A stretch of 64,000 nucleotides of DNA from an uncultured Lachnospiraceae bacterium (GCA_910577105.1 CAJTMB010000002.1:62001-126000), one strand, 5' to 3'. Numbered from the stretch's first letter, positions 52,224 through 61,939 are shown. The notes: generated by a model not told the origin, from the letters alone. Made by a program: numbers and translations.

Positions 52224-54992
52224 ATGGATGAACAGCAAAAGCATATGAAGAACATGGATATTAATGCATTTGAACTGCCAGAACTCTATCTGCATGGCCC
52301 CGACACCGACAGGTTCCAGAGTTTCCTGAACAACTCCCAGCACATCCTGAAGCTCCTGTACAACACAAAGGTCTATGCCCCTGCTGTTGCCAGAAGAAAC
52401 TTTACGGAAAAGCTGACCAAATATCCCGAAGAGGGGAACATGGAATACATAAGGAGCCTGATCGAGCTGGAAAATGGTGCGAAGAACCTCATTATCGCCC
52501 CCACTGGTTCAGGCAAGACCTATTCCATTGATGCCATCTTCCGCCAGATGAATGCAGAATCAGATGGGAGACAGCTCCTGTGCCTGCTCTGCCCCAACAG
52601 GGTACAGAACCTCCAGAATGAAAGAAGCGACGACTACAGCTTTGAAGCACTGGTAGCAGGTGTGGAACTGGATGAGAATGGACAAGATGTACGGCAGATA
52701 TCCGCCGTATATGATAAGGTCCCCAGCATCATCAGCTACAAAAAGGAACACCCTGACTGCAGATTAAGATTAGTGATAGATGAATGCCAGACCCTCATCT
52801 CCGCAAATACTTTCAGGGAGAAAGCCATTGATACCATCATGCGGATAATCAACGAGAACCTGGCTGATTCCTATACTTTCATTACGGCGACATATGAGAA
52901 CATGTGCTGTTTTTCTTTCGACAACATCGTGCTCTTTGAAGACCCTAACTATAAGCCTGTGTTCAAGTCAGTCGATATCAGATATGCTAAACAGAAGAGA
53001 TTTGAGAATCTGGTCATGGACACCGCCATACATGAAAGCAAGCCATATATCCGCCTGAACAGCACCGATATGATAAAAAGGGTGAAAGCAACCCTGGCAG
53101 ACATGGGGCAGAACTGTTACTCCGTGACTGCCAGTGAAAAAGGCTGTATCATAAACGAAGATGGGACTGTCACCTATGAAAATGATGTCTTTGACCATAT
53201 CGTGAACCATGATGACCTTTTCAACAATGAGGGGGAGGCGGACACCATCCTTGCCACATCTTTATTGGATGCTGGCACAAACTTCACGAAGTACAGCCCT
53301 GAAAGCACCCCTGTGTTCGCAGTGTTCAGTCCACAGCTGATGAACCTCGACGAGATTGAGCAGGCTTTCAACCGTTTCCGCCCGCAGAAAGATTCAGCAG
53401 GGAATGTCATCCAACTTGACCATGCCCTCATCATCCACCAGCTCCCTGAATCCAATATCAGGGGTGCCAAAGTCTATAAGCAAGACGGCAACGGAAAAGT
53501 AAAGCTGTTGCTCTCAATCCCTAAAAAAGACATTGTATACACCGACAATACATCCACAGACGACAGGCAGAAAGGGCTGCACAATGGGGCCATCACCATT
53601 CCTGGGCATCATTTCTCGGCACTGGAAGATGGCAAGTACTACCTCCATGTGTTTTTAGGGGACATGAAACTTCCAATTCCTTACAGCCTCTATGTGAACT
53701 GCTGGACAGATGAGAGGCCAAACCCTGATGCCTTAGAATCCCTCTTCAAGGATGTGATAGAAAAAGGCCATGCAATGGTCAATAATTATGGGACTGAAAG
53801 ATTCATGTCCTATCTGAACGATTCTACAGATGCTGCCATGACCTTGATTGATTCCATGAGCGGCAGTAGGGCCTTCATCTACCGCACTGGAGATGAAGAA
53901 GTGTCCAGCCAGCTCCTCTCCAGGCCTTATGCCTATTTCCACTCGCTTGAATCCATTGTACAGGATTTGCTGAAGCAGGCGAACTCCCAGTGCTACCGTG
54001 CCCGCCAATATGTGGAATCCCCTGACATTTCAGCAGAAGACATGTATGACATCTTCGCCGAGGCAGGACAGCAGGAGGATATGAGGGAGACTCTGGAGAA
54101 CCATCTGAACATATTGAAGATAGAAGACCCCTCCATCGGCAAGGCACTGTATGTGGCAAAAGACCTGACAGTGAGAATCAACCGCAAGAAGCTGTTCAAC
54201 AGTGCATATTCCATCTATCAGAGCCAGTTCTACTACTATCCCGAAAGGCTCGTGGATGAGCTTGCCCGCCGTCTGAACATCCCTGTCTCCATTTCCTACC
54301 ACACCCCAAAGGCATACAGACTGGAAGAAGCCGAAGATGACAGGGATTCCATACTGGAGATGCTGAACAGCCTGTACAAAGATTCCGCCACGAAAGCACT
54401 CCTATGCGACTGCCTACATAACGGCAAATCCATCCCCAACAATATAGACGGAGGATACAGGAAAATGCTTTCAGCGATAAAGCAGAGCAATCTCTACAAA
54501 AAGGAATACCAACCCCTGCAAAAAGTATCTTCCTCCCTGACTTTTGACTATATCGTCAAAGCTCTCAATATCCTAAACGGCAGGCGGCAAGTCAATAAAC
54601 ATATATCACGGATAATCTGTATGCAGAACAACCTGGATATCATATCAAAAGAAGCCATGCCTCCTAAAGCAAAAGATAAAAGGATGCGGTTTGAAGAGCA
54701 GAAAGTCCTTATTTCCATTATTCGGGAAAAAAGAAAAGAAGCGAATGCCAAGGATAAAGCTAAGGAGGATAAGGTTAAGTATTTTACCATCAACAACAGC
54801 TTCATGGAAACCACTCTAGAGGAATTCAACAAAAGAATGGCATCTGTTGTCACGGGCTACACTCCAAAAACCCCGACACAGTTCATGCATCTGCTGTACT
54901 CTATGTATGTAATCAAGAACAGGCATGCCAGTTCCAGGCAGGATGAACTGGGAGAACTTATCACCACCATTGAACAGGTTCCTTTTGAGTAG
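52224..54992 (+). CDS. SF2-type DEAD/DEAH-like helicase, element-encoded
   Basis: 922 residues. Walker A APTGSGKT (92-99), Walker B VIDECQ (184-189), a TAT motif III near 221 and a motif VI-like QAFNRFRP near 378. So the N-terminal 450 residues form an SF2 ATPase core. The C-terminal 450 residues are helical without recognised domains. It may unwind DNA at the replication origin of the element or act in defence. It stands between element copies C and D with its own promoter. No partner ORF on the same strand. Confidence 0.72.
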   Translation: MDEQQKHMKNMDINAFELPELYLHGPDTDRFQSFLNNSQHILKLLYNTKVYAPAVARRNFTEKLTKYPEEGNMEYIRSLIELENGAKNLIIAPTGSGKTYSIDAIFRQMNAESDGRQLLCLLCPNRVQNLQNERSDDYSFEALVAGVELDENGQDVRQISAVYDKVPSIISYKKEHPDCRLRLVIDECQTLISANTFREKAIDTIMRIINENLADSYTFITATYENMCCFSFDNIVLFEDPNYKPVFKSVDIRYAKQKRFENLVMDTAIHESKPYIRLNSTDMIKRVKATLADMGQNCYSVTASEKGCIINEDGTVTYENDVFDHIVNHDDLFNNEGEADTILATSLLDAGTNFTKYSPESTPVFAVFSPQLMNLDEIEQAFNRFRPQKDSAGNVIQLDHALIIHQLPESNIRGAKVYKQDGNGKVKLLLSIPKKDIVYTDNTSTDDRQKGLHNGAITIPGHHFSALEDGKYYLHVFLGDMKLPIPYSLYVNCWTDERPNPDALESLFKDVIEKGHAMVNNYGTERFMSYLNDSTDAAMTLIDSMSGSRAFIYRTGDEEVSSQLLSRPYAYFHSLESIVQDLLKQANSQCYRARQYVESPDISAEDMYDIFAEAGQQEDMRETLENHLNILKIEDPSIGKALYVAKDLTVRINRKKLFNSAYSIYQSQFYYYPERLVDELARRLNIPVSISYHTPKAYRLEEAEDDRDSILEMLNSLYKDSATKALLCDCLHNGKSIPNNIDGGYRKMLSAIKQSNLYKKEYQPLQKVSSSLTFDYIVKALNILNGRRQVNKHISRIICMQNNLDIISKEAMPPKAKDKRMRFEEQKVLISIIREKRKEANAKDKAKEDKVKYFTINNSFMETTLEEFNKRMASVVTGYTPKTPTQFMHLLYSMYVIKNRHASSRQDELGELITTIEQVPFE

Positions 54993-55075
54993 GGCTCTTT
55001 CTTACAGGGGGTGGGCATCTGCCCCCTGCCCTATGAAGAACATAGATTCTTCATGTACCGCATAGGTTCATGGCA

Positions 55076-55596
55076 AAAAATGCCACAAGTCCAGTAAAAT
55101 CAAGCTCTGCAGCCATTCTTAGGTGTAAAAAATGAAGCACTTTTCCCTATAATAAATACACTATTTTTTTGAACCTGTCATCATCAGGGAAGATATTGCT
55201 TTTAATGGAAAAAAGATTCAGCCTCTTAAAAAGAAAAATGACAGGAATCAGGTTCTGTGATAGCTGCTACCCGCCAAAGAAAACAGATATGTACATTTTC
55301 TTTTGACTGGCAGCTCCCAACCTATACTGCACAAACCTACCTTTTTCCTTTTACATGGCAGATTCTTTTCATCTGAAATCCATGGAGCCATATCTCTGTA
55401 ACCAGATATAAAAAACAGCTATATCTTTTATACATTTTTATGAGATTTTTTCCTGTCCTTAGAGTGCGGGAACCCTTGATTTTACTGGCCAAACAGGCAT
55501 TGGGGGCATGAACCTGTCCGCTTCATCAGCCTGAACCCAAAAGCCCATTGTTTCAGATACAAAAAGACCCCAGCCCGAAAGCCAGAGTCCCTTTCA
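55076..55596 (+). repeat. Long direct repeat (about 520 bp), right copy, containing element copy D
   Basis: Pairs with 48958-49479 in the same orientation with scattered single-base differences. It encloses element copy D. It ends just before the stop of the leftward 55630 gene. Confidence 0.82.
55215..55365 (+). repeat. Structured dispersed element, copy D
   Basis: 151 nt. The left arm starts GCCTCTTAAAAAG as in copy E, while the right arm (TTTTACATGGCA) matches copy B. The core CTACCCGCCAAAGAAAACAG and GGCAGCTCCC is kept. It lies between convergent genes. Confidence 0.75.
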
Positions 55597-55629
55597 TATC
55601 ATTTCCTGTAAAACAGCTTTCCTGTACAG

Positions 55630-55941
55630 CTACCTGTCATCCCTGTGCCTCCTGTGTTCAGGGCAGTCAGGGTTACGGCATATCAGGCTGTCGAAATCAT
55701 CATCAGGGCTGGTCTGGGTGCCATGGTCTGCATCCTTGCAGTGCAGGCAGGCACCATAGCCCCCGAAATCCAGGATAGGGTATCCCGCCTCACGGGCTTC
55801 CTCCAGCTTCTTCCTGTTGGCCTCATAGCCCTCCTGCCTCTCATGTTCCAGCCGTGCCTCCCTTTCTTCCTTTTCGAACCGCTCCCTGAACCATTCAGGG
55901 ACACAGTTCGGTATGCCGACATTCGGTAAATCCCATACCAT
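55630..55941 (-). CDS. Small zinc-binding-like protein, hypothetical
   Basis: 103 residues. A helical N-terminal half rich in Glu/Arg, then a Cys/His cluster (ACLHCKDADHG, LICRNPDCPEHRRH) that looks like a zinc site. ATG 55941, with GGAG upstream, gives MVWDLPNVGIPNC. An upstream in-frame start would overlap the neighbour. Last gene of the leftward run; function unknown. Confidence 0.6.
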   Translation of the reverse strand: MVWDLPNVGIPNCVPEWFRERFEKEEREARLEHERQEGYEANRKKLEEAREAGYPILDFGGYGACLHCKDADHGTQTSPDDDFDSLICRNPDCPEHRRHRDDR

Positions 55942-55966
55942 ATGCCATCCGCTCCTTTCCCTTGTC

Positions 55967-56389
55967 CTATACTTCCCGATAGTCCAGGCTCCACAGGAAC
56001 TCATTTTCATCTTCCCATTCCCAGCCATGGCTCTCACAGAACTGCCTCGCCTGTCCCTCGCTGTCGAAAATGGATATCTGGAACCTTGCATTCTGGCTGC
56101 ATCTGTACACCGCAAAATAGCTTCTGTCGTCAGTGTACTCTTCCATCAGCTTCCCACAGCCCTCCAGGGACTTGATTCCATAATGCCCATGGTTGAGCGA
56201 CTGTATCGCTTCATTCCATGCAGTCCAGACTGCATATGTCCCATCTTCCTTTTCTGCCGACACCATCCAAAGATGGCTGTCCTCTGGATGCCTGGACTTC
56301 CTCCTGACTTCCAGCACCGTATATTCAGCAAGATGCTCCTTGAAATATTCAGAGACATGCTCCATTACCTGTTGCTGCTTATCGCTCAT
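55967..56389 (-). CDS. Hypothetical protein
   Basis: 140 residues, acidic, mixed alpha/beta (VLEVRRKSRHPEDSHLWMVSAE; WTAWNEAIQSLNHG). No membrane span or recognised motif. Same-strand neighbours on both sides with short gaps. The reading is supported by a GGTGAG-type site before the ATG at 56389. Confidence 0.6.
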   Translation of the reverse strand: MSDKQQQVMEHVSEYFKEHLAEYTVLEVRRKSRHPEDSHLWMVSAEKEDGTYAVWTAWNEAIQSLNHGHYGIKSLEGCGKLMEEYTDDRSYFAVYRCSQNARFQISIFDSEGQARQFCESHGWEWEDENEFLWSLDYREV

Positions 56390-56476
56390 GAAAACTCACC
56401 TCCATAAAGTGGTTGGCGCTTCACATATCCAGAGCCGAAAGGCCTGAAAAGGAAGCACCAGTTGACAGTCCTGTCC

Positions 56477-56731
56477 TCAGCGGATTCTTCTTGAGACCCA
56501 GTCAAGGATTCTGGCTGGAAGAGACCTGTTCGGTGTCCCAACATGTTCAAACTGCTGTCTTGTAATGCTGTATCTGTATATCTTGCGGCGGCCATCCATG
56601 AACTCTACAACCAGCAGGTCATCTGTATAGCCAGGGATGCTTCTCCCCGATGCGCCCAGATGAAGATGTATCTGCCTGGCTCCTGAAAGCCCATCGACTA
56701 ATTCAGCCGCTTTCCTCATTAAATATCTCAC
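56477..56731 (-). CDS. Small hypothetical protein
   Basis: 84 residues from a GTG at 56731, preceded by GGGAGG at 6-7 bases; an ATG four codons later is the alternative. Sequence has LHLGASGRSIPGYTDDLLVVEFMDGRRKIY, beta-rich and basic at the end. Not recognised. Confidence 0.5.
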   Translation of the reverse strand: MRYLMRKAAELVDGLSGARQIHLHLGASGRSIPGYTDDLLVVEFMDGRRKIYRYSITRQQFEHVGTPNRSLPARILDWVSRRIR

Positions 56732-56760
56732 TTTATACCTCCCAGTTTTCTGACAGACTG

Positions 56761-56952
56761 TTATCTGATTGTCACATATGCATGGCAGTCTACAGGGTCT
56801 ACCCATAGATTCATGACTTCCCGATTCCTGTAATGCCTCAACAGGTCTCTTTCATGAGAGCAGACCCTCCCACCATGTCCAGAGCTGACGGTGATAGTCC
56901 CATATCGGTACATCAAATCCGCGAGGACCATTTTGTCTGGCTGTCTGTCCAT
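56761..56952 (-). CDS. Small hypothetical protein
   Basis: 63 residues from ATG 56952, with GGAGGG 8 bases upstream. Sequence includes LMYRYGTITVSSGHGGRVCSH. Not recognised. The upstream in-frame extension overlaps the next gene. Confidence 0.5.
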   Translation of the reverse strand: MDRQPDKMVLADLMYRYGTITVSSGHGGRVCSHERDLLRHYRNREVMNLWVDPVDCHAYVTIR

Positions 56953-56975
56953 AATCAATCCCTCCATTGGTTTTC

Positions 56976-57401
56976 TCATATCAACGGCAGCCTGTAAAAG
57001 GAATCGCCCATAACTTTGGTCAGTTCTTCGGCTTCTTCCTTATCACAGGACTGTAAAAAATGGAAGAACACAAGACCTGAAAATGTCTGCTGTATGGTCC
57101 TATGGTCCATGGCCATCTCCTTTGCCACCTTTTCCATCTTCTCATTGCCGACAGATTCCATCTTCCTCTTGACAAAGGGAATCTCCGCAAGCTTCCTGCC
57201 TGTCCTTGCAGATGCCTCATTCCGCAGGTCAGTCCTGTATGCATCGCCAGACAGGATCTTTATCCAGCAGATGTCCAAGTCCTCCATCTGCCTGGAATCC
57301 CTCTGTTCCTCTGCAATCTTATCAGGCCTGAAGAACATGTTGTTCACCTCATGGGAGAAATACTCCGCAATCTCCTGTGAAGTCGAAGTCTTTAAATCCA
57401 T
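56976..57401 (-). CDS. Hypothetical helical protein
   Basis: 141 residues. Mostly helical; a helix-turn-helix-like stretch around VAKEMAMDHRTIQQTFSGLV. ATG 57401 follows AAAGG; ATG 57404 is equally possible. Acidic/basic balanced, no membrane span. Function unknown. Confidence 0.55.
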   Translation of the reverse strand: MDLKTSTSQEIAEYFSHEVNNMFFRPDKIAEEQRDSRQMEDLDICWIKILSGDAYRTDLRNEASARTGRKLAEIPFVKRKMESVGNEKMEKVAKEMAMDHRTIQQTFSGLVFFHFLQSCDKEEAEELTKVMGDSFYRLPLI

Positions 57402-57423
57402 CATAACCTTTGCCTCTCTTCCC

Positions 57424-57936
57424 CTATGCTTCTGCAAGCTTCTTCTTTTCCTCTGTATCCTTTTTGAACCTGACTTCCACACAGCCATACTTCTCCCTGA
57501 TGTAGCTCATGGATGCGGGCTTTGAGCTGAACTTGTGGAAATCGTCGAAATGCAGGTACCACATCTGCTTCTGGCTTGCCCAGTGGAACCCCAACTGTTT
57601 CAGCTCCTTTCGGTAGGCATAGCAGTTGGACACCCATATCCAGACACCGATGACCTCCACCTTGATGCCCTCGAACCCTGCAAGCTGCATGACCTTTTCC
57701 CTGATGAGCCTGTCTTTCGTCCAGTCATAGGCCTGCTTCTGCTTGTCGGTTGCATCCTTGTATGTATCCTTATGCTCAAAGTCACTCTTCAGCCTCTTGA
57801 ACAGGATGTCATACTCTGCATTTATCTCCTTGATGATATCCTCTGAACCGCCATTGTCGGGGTGGTGCAGGACCACCAGCTTCTTATATGATTTCCGCAG
57901 CCCCTCAAGGCTGCCTATCTCCTTGAACCATTTCAT
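57424..57936 (-). CDS. J-domain (DnaJ-like) protein
   Basis: 170 residues. N-terminal J domain (KWFKEIGSLEGLRKSYKKLV) with the HPD motif at residues 25-27 (LHHPDNGG) that stimulates Hsp70. The middle is charged, and the C-terminal half (IGVWIWVSNCYAYRKELKQLG) is unlike housekeeping DnaJ and has no zinc region. Such short J proteins are common on Clostridial mobile elements. Client unknown. Confidence 0.82.
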   Translation of the reverse strand: MKWFKEIGSLEGLRKSYKKLVVLHHPDNGGSEDIIKEINAEYDILFKRLKSDFEHKDTYKDATDKQKQAYDWTKDRLIREKVMQLAGFEGIKVEVIGVWIWVSNCYAYRKELKQLGFHWASQKQMWYLHFDDFHKFSSKPASMSYIREKYGCVEVRFKKDTEEKKKLAEA

Positions 57937-57950
57937 GGGGCACCATCCTT

Positions 57951-58418
57951 TCAGAGCATCCCATGCTCTTTGAAGCTGAAATAGTCCTGCATCCTGTCAA
58001 CTATGATGTGGTCAATAAGGGGAATGCCCAGCAGCTCACCCGCTTTCCTCAGTGTGTCGGTCAGCTCTATGTCCACACTACTGGGCATGCAGTCACCCAT
58101 GGGATGGTTATGGAAGAAAATGATATTGACTGCACCTATGAGCAATGCCCTTAAGAATATCTCCCTCATCCCTATGCAGCACTGGTTCACTGCCCCTTTC
58201 GCGACAAAGAATACCCCCAGCGGCTTCCCTTTTGTGTTTAATGCCACGAAGTAGCAGTGTTCTTCGGCAAATCGGCATAACCCTGTGACACAGTTAATCA
58301 TGTAGGATGCCTGGTAAGCCCTCTCTATGCTTTTGAGAGGGCATTCAACAGTCCTCTCCTCCACCAATGTTATGCGGCTCTCCAAATCGACTCTTGTATC
58401 ATAAAATGATATCTCCAT
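57951..58418 (-). CDS. RadC-like JAMM (JAB) domain protein
   Basis: 155 residues. JAMM metal motif HNHPMGDCMPSSVD (His103, His105, Ser113, Asp116), the RadC signature. Smaller than full RadC (no helix-hairpin-helix). RadC proteins are frequent on plasmids, phages and integrative elements; the true function is not settled. It is in a leftward run between the J-domain and the 58423 genes. Confidence 0.85.
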   Translation of the reverse strand: MEISFYDTRVDLESRITLVEERTVECPLKSIERAYQASYMINCVTGLCRFAEEHCYFVALNTKGKPLGVFFVAKGAVNQCCIGMREIFLRALLIGAVNIIFFHNHPMGDCMPSSVDIELTDTLRKAGELLGIPLIDHIIVDRMQDYFSFKEHGML

Positions 58419-58422
58419 CCGT

Positions 58423-58995
58423 TCATGCCTCCTTGTTCCATATGTATCTCAATCCTGTGATTGTAAGGACTTTGCACCCAGTCCCAGCAATCGACTCCTC
58501 TTCATCCACGAACTCAATCCTGTTGTAAACATAGCCTTTCGCTTCCTCCAGGCTGTCCATGTGCTTAAGGTAACGGCCATTCCTGTGGATGCAGATGTCA
58601 TCCTCGCTGGACCACGACAGCTCATAGACCATCACCATGCCTATGCTGTCACCTATCTTCCTGATATGGAGTGTCGCCTTGATGTCCTTTCTGGTTCCTG
58701 TGGTACAGATGTCGAAGTCCTCCTCCAGACAGAGCTGCACCATCTTCCCGCATCTGGCGGCGCTGTCGGATACAGGGGTATGTCCCCCGCTCCCCCAGCT
58801 CCACGAAGAGATGCCCCCATCTTTGTAGAACAGTGTACAGGTCTGTGTCTCTCCCTTTGTGAGCCTGATAAGCTCCTCATTGCCGTTGAAGCATCCCAGG
58901 GCGATGAGCCCCAGCCTGCTGTCTGGCTCCACTTTCATGACCACACACTCCATGTTGTTCTCGATTATCTCAACATAATCAGCCAATGCCGCCAT
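58423..58995 (-). CDS. Hypothetical protein
   Basis: About 190 residues. Beta-rich, with GDSIGMVMVYELSWSS and several conserved-looking Trp/Gly positions. Start uncertain: ATG 58995 or ATG 59007. It precedes the RadC-like gene by 4 bases, so they are translated together. Not recognised. Confidence 0.55.
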   Translation of the reverse strand: MAALADYVEIIENNMECVVMKVEPDSRLGLIALGCFNGNEELIRLTKGETQTCTLFYKDGGISSWSWGSGGHTPVSDSAARCGKMVQLCLEEDFDICTTGTRKDIKATLHIRKIGDSIGMVMVYELSWSSEDDICIHRNGRYLKHMDSLEEAKGYVYNRIEFVDEEESIAGTGCKVLTITGLRYIWNKEA

Positions 58996-59103
58996 ATGTG
59001 CCACCATCCTTTCGTTTGATGAAAGGGGCAGACATCCCTGCCCGCCCCTTTCTGTGGCCTAAAGACCGCCACACCTCTATATGAAATTTTTATGCAGGCT
59101 GTA

Positions 59104-60501
59104 TCATCCCTCTATACCCGCAGGGGAGCTGCCCTCCCCTGTGTCGGAGGTTTCAGCGGCATCTTCACAATGCCCTGTTCCCTCTTCCTGGATTTCAGCA
59201 GGTTCCTGTCCTATGGGTGCCCCTGTGCCATTCTGGGCATCAGGAGCCTCTTCCTGTCCCGCTGAATCAGGCTCTCCCTGTTCCAGCAGGCCATGCTCCT
59301 CCTGTCCTGTATCTCCAGTGCCAGGGGCATCACCGCCCTCCTTTTCTTCCGACACAGAGCCAACATCAGGAACAGATTCCTCTTCTCTCTCTGCTTTTAA
59401 AAGGGCAATCTTCTCTTCCACTTCCGCCACCATGTCCTTCAGTTCTTCGGGAACCTCAACCTCATTGTAGAGGCAGAAGCTCTTTGCCATGACCGCCAGT
59501 CTCCCGTTGACTTTCTCCAGCTTCGTGGAGCCAGTGCTGCAGAACAGTTTGTAGTCATCGAACAGGGAATCCTCCTCCGTGAAGAACTCCCACCACTGCC
59601 TGAAATACATGGGCTTTACTCCTGTGTCCATCGCCACATCCGCAAGGTATATCACCATGGGGATGCTGATCTTCTTCAGCTGTTTGTTGGGCTGTGGATA
59701 GGCATCCGTCAGATATTCCACCGTTGACTTTAAAGCATCGCTCTGCTTGTCGCTGTAGCATCCCTTGATGCTCTCCGCATACTCCATAAGGCTTGTCTCC
59801 GAAAAATCCTTGAACTCAAATCCAGATATGTAGTTCCTGTCAAGGAGCATCATGGCCTGCAGCAGGCACCTCTGGTCATCGGAAGCTTTAAGCTGCGACT
59901 TCGTGAAAGAAGCACTCTCCGCAAAGAAATGCGATGTGAGCAGTTCATTCAGGAGGATCGCCACATCAGTCCCTGCTTTCGCCTTGCAGAGCTGTGCCGA
60001 AGTGAGCGGGACCGCCGAATTCAGCCTGCTGAACACTTCCTCTATGGTGCTGTTCACATATTCCTCCGTGTCCCCATCCTCAGGCTCGAATGCCTCAATC
60101 CGAAACCTGAAACGGATAGCCTCCTGCTGGCAGTCCTCTTCAAGATCTGAAAAGAACTTGCCAGACACAGAGTATACAGTGCCGTCAAGGATGACAGGAG
60201 GGACTTCCTCCAGAGGGAACCTGTTGTCGATGAAGTCGAACACTGTGGTAATCCTCTGGATGCCGTCAATCACCGAATACTGGTATCTCTTGTCGGCGAC
60301 CATGTCTTTCCTGAAATACACTGTCGGCACCGAATAGATGCTGTTCTGCAGGATGCTGTGGATGAGCAGGCTCTTCCGCTTTGGGTCCCACATCCCCGAT
60401 TTCCGCTGGATGGGGCTTGAGAAATCTATGGTGTCCTTAGCGGGGTTGTCCCTCATCGCCTTTAATGTCTTGACCGTCATGTTGATATTGTTCCTTATCA
60501 T
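59104..60501 (-). CDS. DUF262 (ParB-like) protein with disordered acidic tail
   Basis: 465 residues. DUF262 core at about 10-340: PIQRKSGMWDP near 30-40 and VIDGIQRITTVFDF (DGxxR motif, 78-90), the ParB/sulfiredoxin-like nucleotide-binding site. Residues 365-465 are a low-complexity Glu/Gly/Ser/Pro tail. The HNH (DUF1524) half seen in GmrSD restriction enzymes is absent. May act on modified DNA or on nucleotides; no partner in view. Confidence 0.75.
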   Translation of the reverse strand: MIRNNINMTVKTLKAMRDNPAKDTIDFSSPIQRKSGMWDPKRKSLLIHSILQNSIYSVPTVYFRKDMVADKRYQYSVIDGIQRITTVFDFIDNRFPLEEVPPVILDGTVYSVSGKFFSDLEEDCQQEAIRFRFRIEAFEPEDGDTEEYVNSTIEEVFSRLNSAVPLTSAQLCKAKAGTDVAILLNELLTSHFFAESASFTKSQLKASDDQRCLLQAMMLLDRNYISGFEFKDFSETSLMEYAESIKGCYSDKQSDALKSTVEYLTDAYPQPNKQLKKISIPMVIYLADVAMDTGVKPMYFRQWWEFFTEEDSLFDDYKLFCSTGSTKLEKVNGRLAVMAKSFCLYNEVEVPEELKDMVAEVEEKIALLKAEREEESVPDVGSVSEEKEGGDAPGTGDTGQEEHGLLEQGEPDSAGQEEAPDAQNGTGAPIGQEPAEIQEEGTGHCEDAAETSDTGEGSSPAGIEG

Positions 60502-60602
60502 AAGAATCTCTCCTCTTGAAAAATATGGAGCCGATGCCTGCGGCAGTGCCGCAGGGCCGCTCCCATTCCTGTAAGCATCATATGTAGCTGTAGGGCACTG
60601 CC

Positions 60603-61004
60603 CTATGCAAAGGGCAGGTCATCGAACCCCTCGGGGATGTCCATAAAGGAACCGTCACTGGGCATGGGGGAATCTTCCTTTCTGCCACAGTATTCAATCT
60701 CCTTTATAAAGCATTCCAAAGTGTAGATTCTTTTGCCCTCCTTGTTGGTGTAGCTCCCGCTCTGCATCTTTCCGCAGAGTAGGATTTCTTTCCCTTTACA
60801 GAAGCTTGACTGTACTATCTCCGCAAGCTTCCCCATGGCAGTGCAGGGGATGAAGTTCGCGGGATGGCTGCCATCCTCTCCCTTTGCCCTTTCCCTGTCC
60901 TCACAGGCAAGGGTGAATCGGGCGATGCATACTGGGTCGCTGCCGTTCGAGAACCTTACATCTGGGTCCCTTGTCAGCCTCCCTTTCAAAATGACCTTGT
61001 TCAT
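60603..61004 (-). CDS. ssb: Single-stranded DNA-binding protein
   Basis: 133 residues. OB fold: MNKVILKGRLTRDPDVRFSN, then IPCTAMGKLAEIV. The acidic C-terminal tip ends GFDDLPFA, a near match to the DDxPF motif used to recruit repair and replication partners. The ATG overlaps the DUF5688 stop by 4 bases. Element-encoded, so it likely protects the element during transfer or replication. Confidence 0.92.
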   Translation of the reverse strand: MNKVILKGRLTRDPDVRFSNGSDPVCIARFTLACEDRERAKGEDGSHPANFIPCTAMGKLAEIVQSSFCKGKEILLCGKMQSGSYTNKEGKRIYTLECFIKEIEYCGRKEDSPMPSDGSFMDIPEGFDDLPFA

Positions 61005-61939
61005 AGCCCATCCCCTCCTGCATTGTATGTGACCTCCCCTGTCTCCCTTATGTATCTGTACACATGGTCTGACAGGATTTCCTGGGGGTGGACTTCCCTG
61101 TCGTTCACCTCACGGACGATCCTGTCCAGTCCCGCAGGGTCGGTCCCTCCCTCTGCTGGCATCAGGATGACCCCATGTACATTTTTCGGTAGGATGTAGA
61201 GATCTGCACCGACCAGGTCGGCAAGTCCCTGGAGCACACCTTGATAGAGCAGGCAGGCCGCACCGTTGTTGCCGTCCCTGTTGGAAAGGACATACATAGC
61301 CTTATCTGCAGGCATGTCCTGACCGCATGTTCCGCCCATCAGCTCCTCCAGTACCTCAGCCATGCTATGGATGACAGGAGGGAGCAGCCTCGGAGTGTTC
61401 TCCACGGCAGCGGCATACAGTCCATCCGCAGTGGTGCCCCACATCTCCATATGGCTGTTATGGACTGCGATGCTTGCGCCTCCCAGTCCTGGGACATCCA
61501 CCAGGCAGTGGAATGTGGCTGCCAGGTCAAGGTATGGGACATAGGGCACTTCCTCCAGAAGCTCCCTGTTCCTGCCCATGCTGACCAGCCTGAACACGAT
61601 CCGCTCCCTCGCCCATTCCCAGTCCTTAAACGATTCTGTGTCGAATGTAGCCTTGGCCTTATCCCTCTGGTATACCGAAAGGATGATCTGCTCAATCCCA
61701 TCCAGGCTCTTCCCATGGAGGTATTCATCGTAGAATGCCTCAAGATAGATGGCGGGACAGATGTTGCTCCCCCCCTTTTTCCTGATGGTGAGCCCATGGA
61801 GCTTCACATCGTTGGGCTTCAGGACTTCCTGTACCGTCACCTCCGCATGTTCAAGCCTGTGCGAGATGTCAATCCTGATGCATCTGCAGAAGCCCTCGAA
61901 CGAGAGACAGTCCCTTTCTTTAGAATCTTTTCCCTGCAT
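61001..61939 (-). CDS. DUF5688 family protein
   Basis: 312 residues. Resembles DUF5688 proteins, which are common in Lachnospiraceae elements: EGFCRCIRIDISHRL at the start, NVHGVILMPAEGG near the end, and PRLLPPVIHSMAEVLEELMGG. Function unknown. AAAGGAGAGG precedes the ATG. It lies upstream of ssb, overlapping it by 4 bases. A large antisense frame on the plus strand (61241-62029) is a shadow. Confidence 0.75.
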   Translation of the reverse strand: MQGKDSKERDCLSFEGFCRCIRIDISHRLEHAEVTVQEVLKPNDVKLHGLTIRKKGGSNICPAIYLEAFYDEYLHGKSLDGIEQIILSVYQRDKAKATFDTESFKDWEWARERIVFRLVSMGRNRELLEEVPYVPYLDLAATFHCLVDVPGLGGASIAVHNSHMEMWGTTADGLYAAAVENTPRLLPPVIHSMAEVLEELMGGTCGQDMPADKAMYVLSNRDGNNGAACLLYQGVLQGLADLVGADLYILPKNVHGVILMPAEGGTDPAGLDRIVREVNDREVHPQEILSDHVYRYIRETGEVTYNAGGDGL

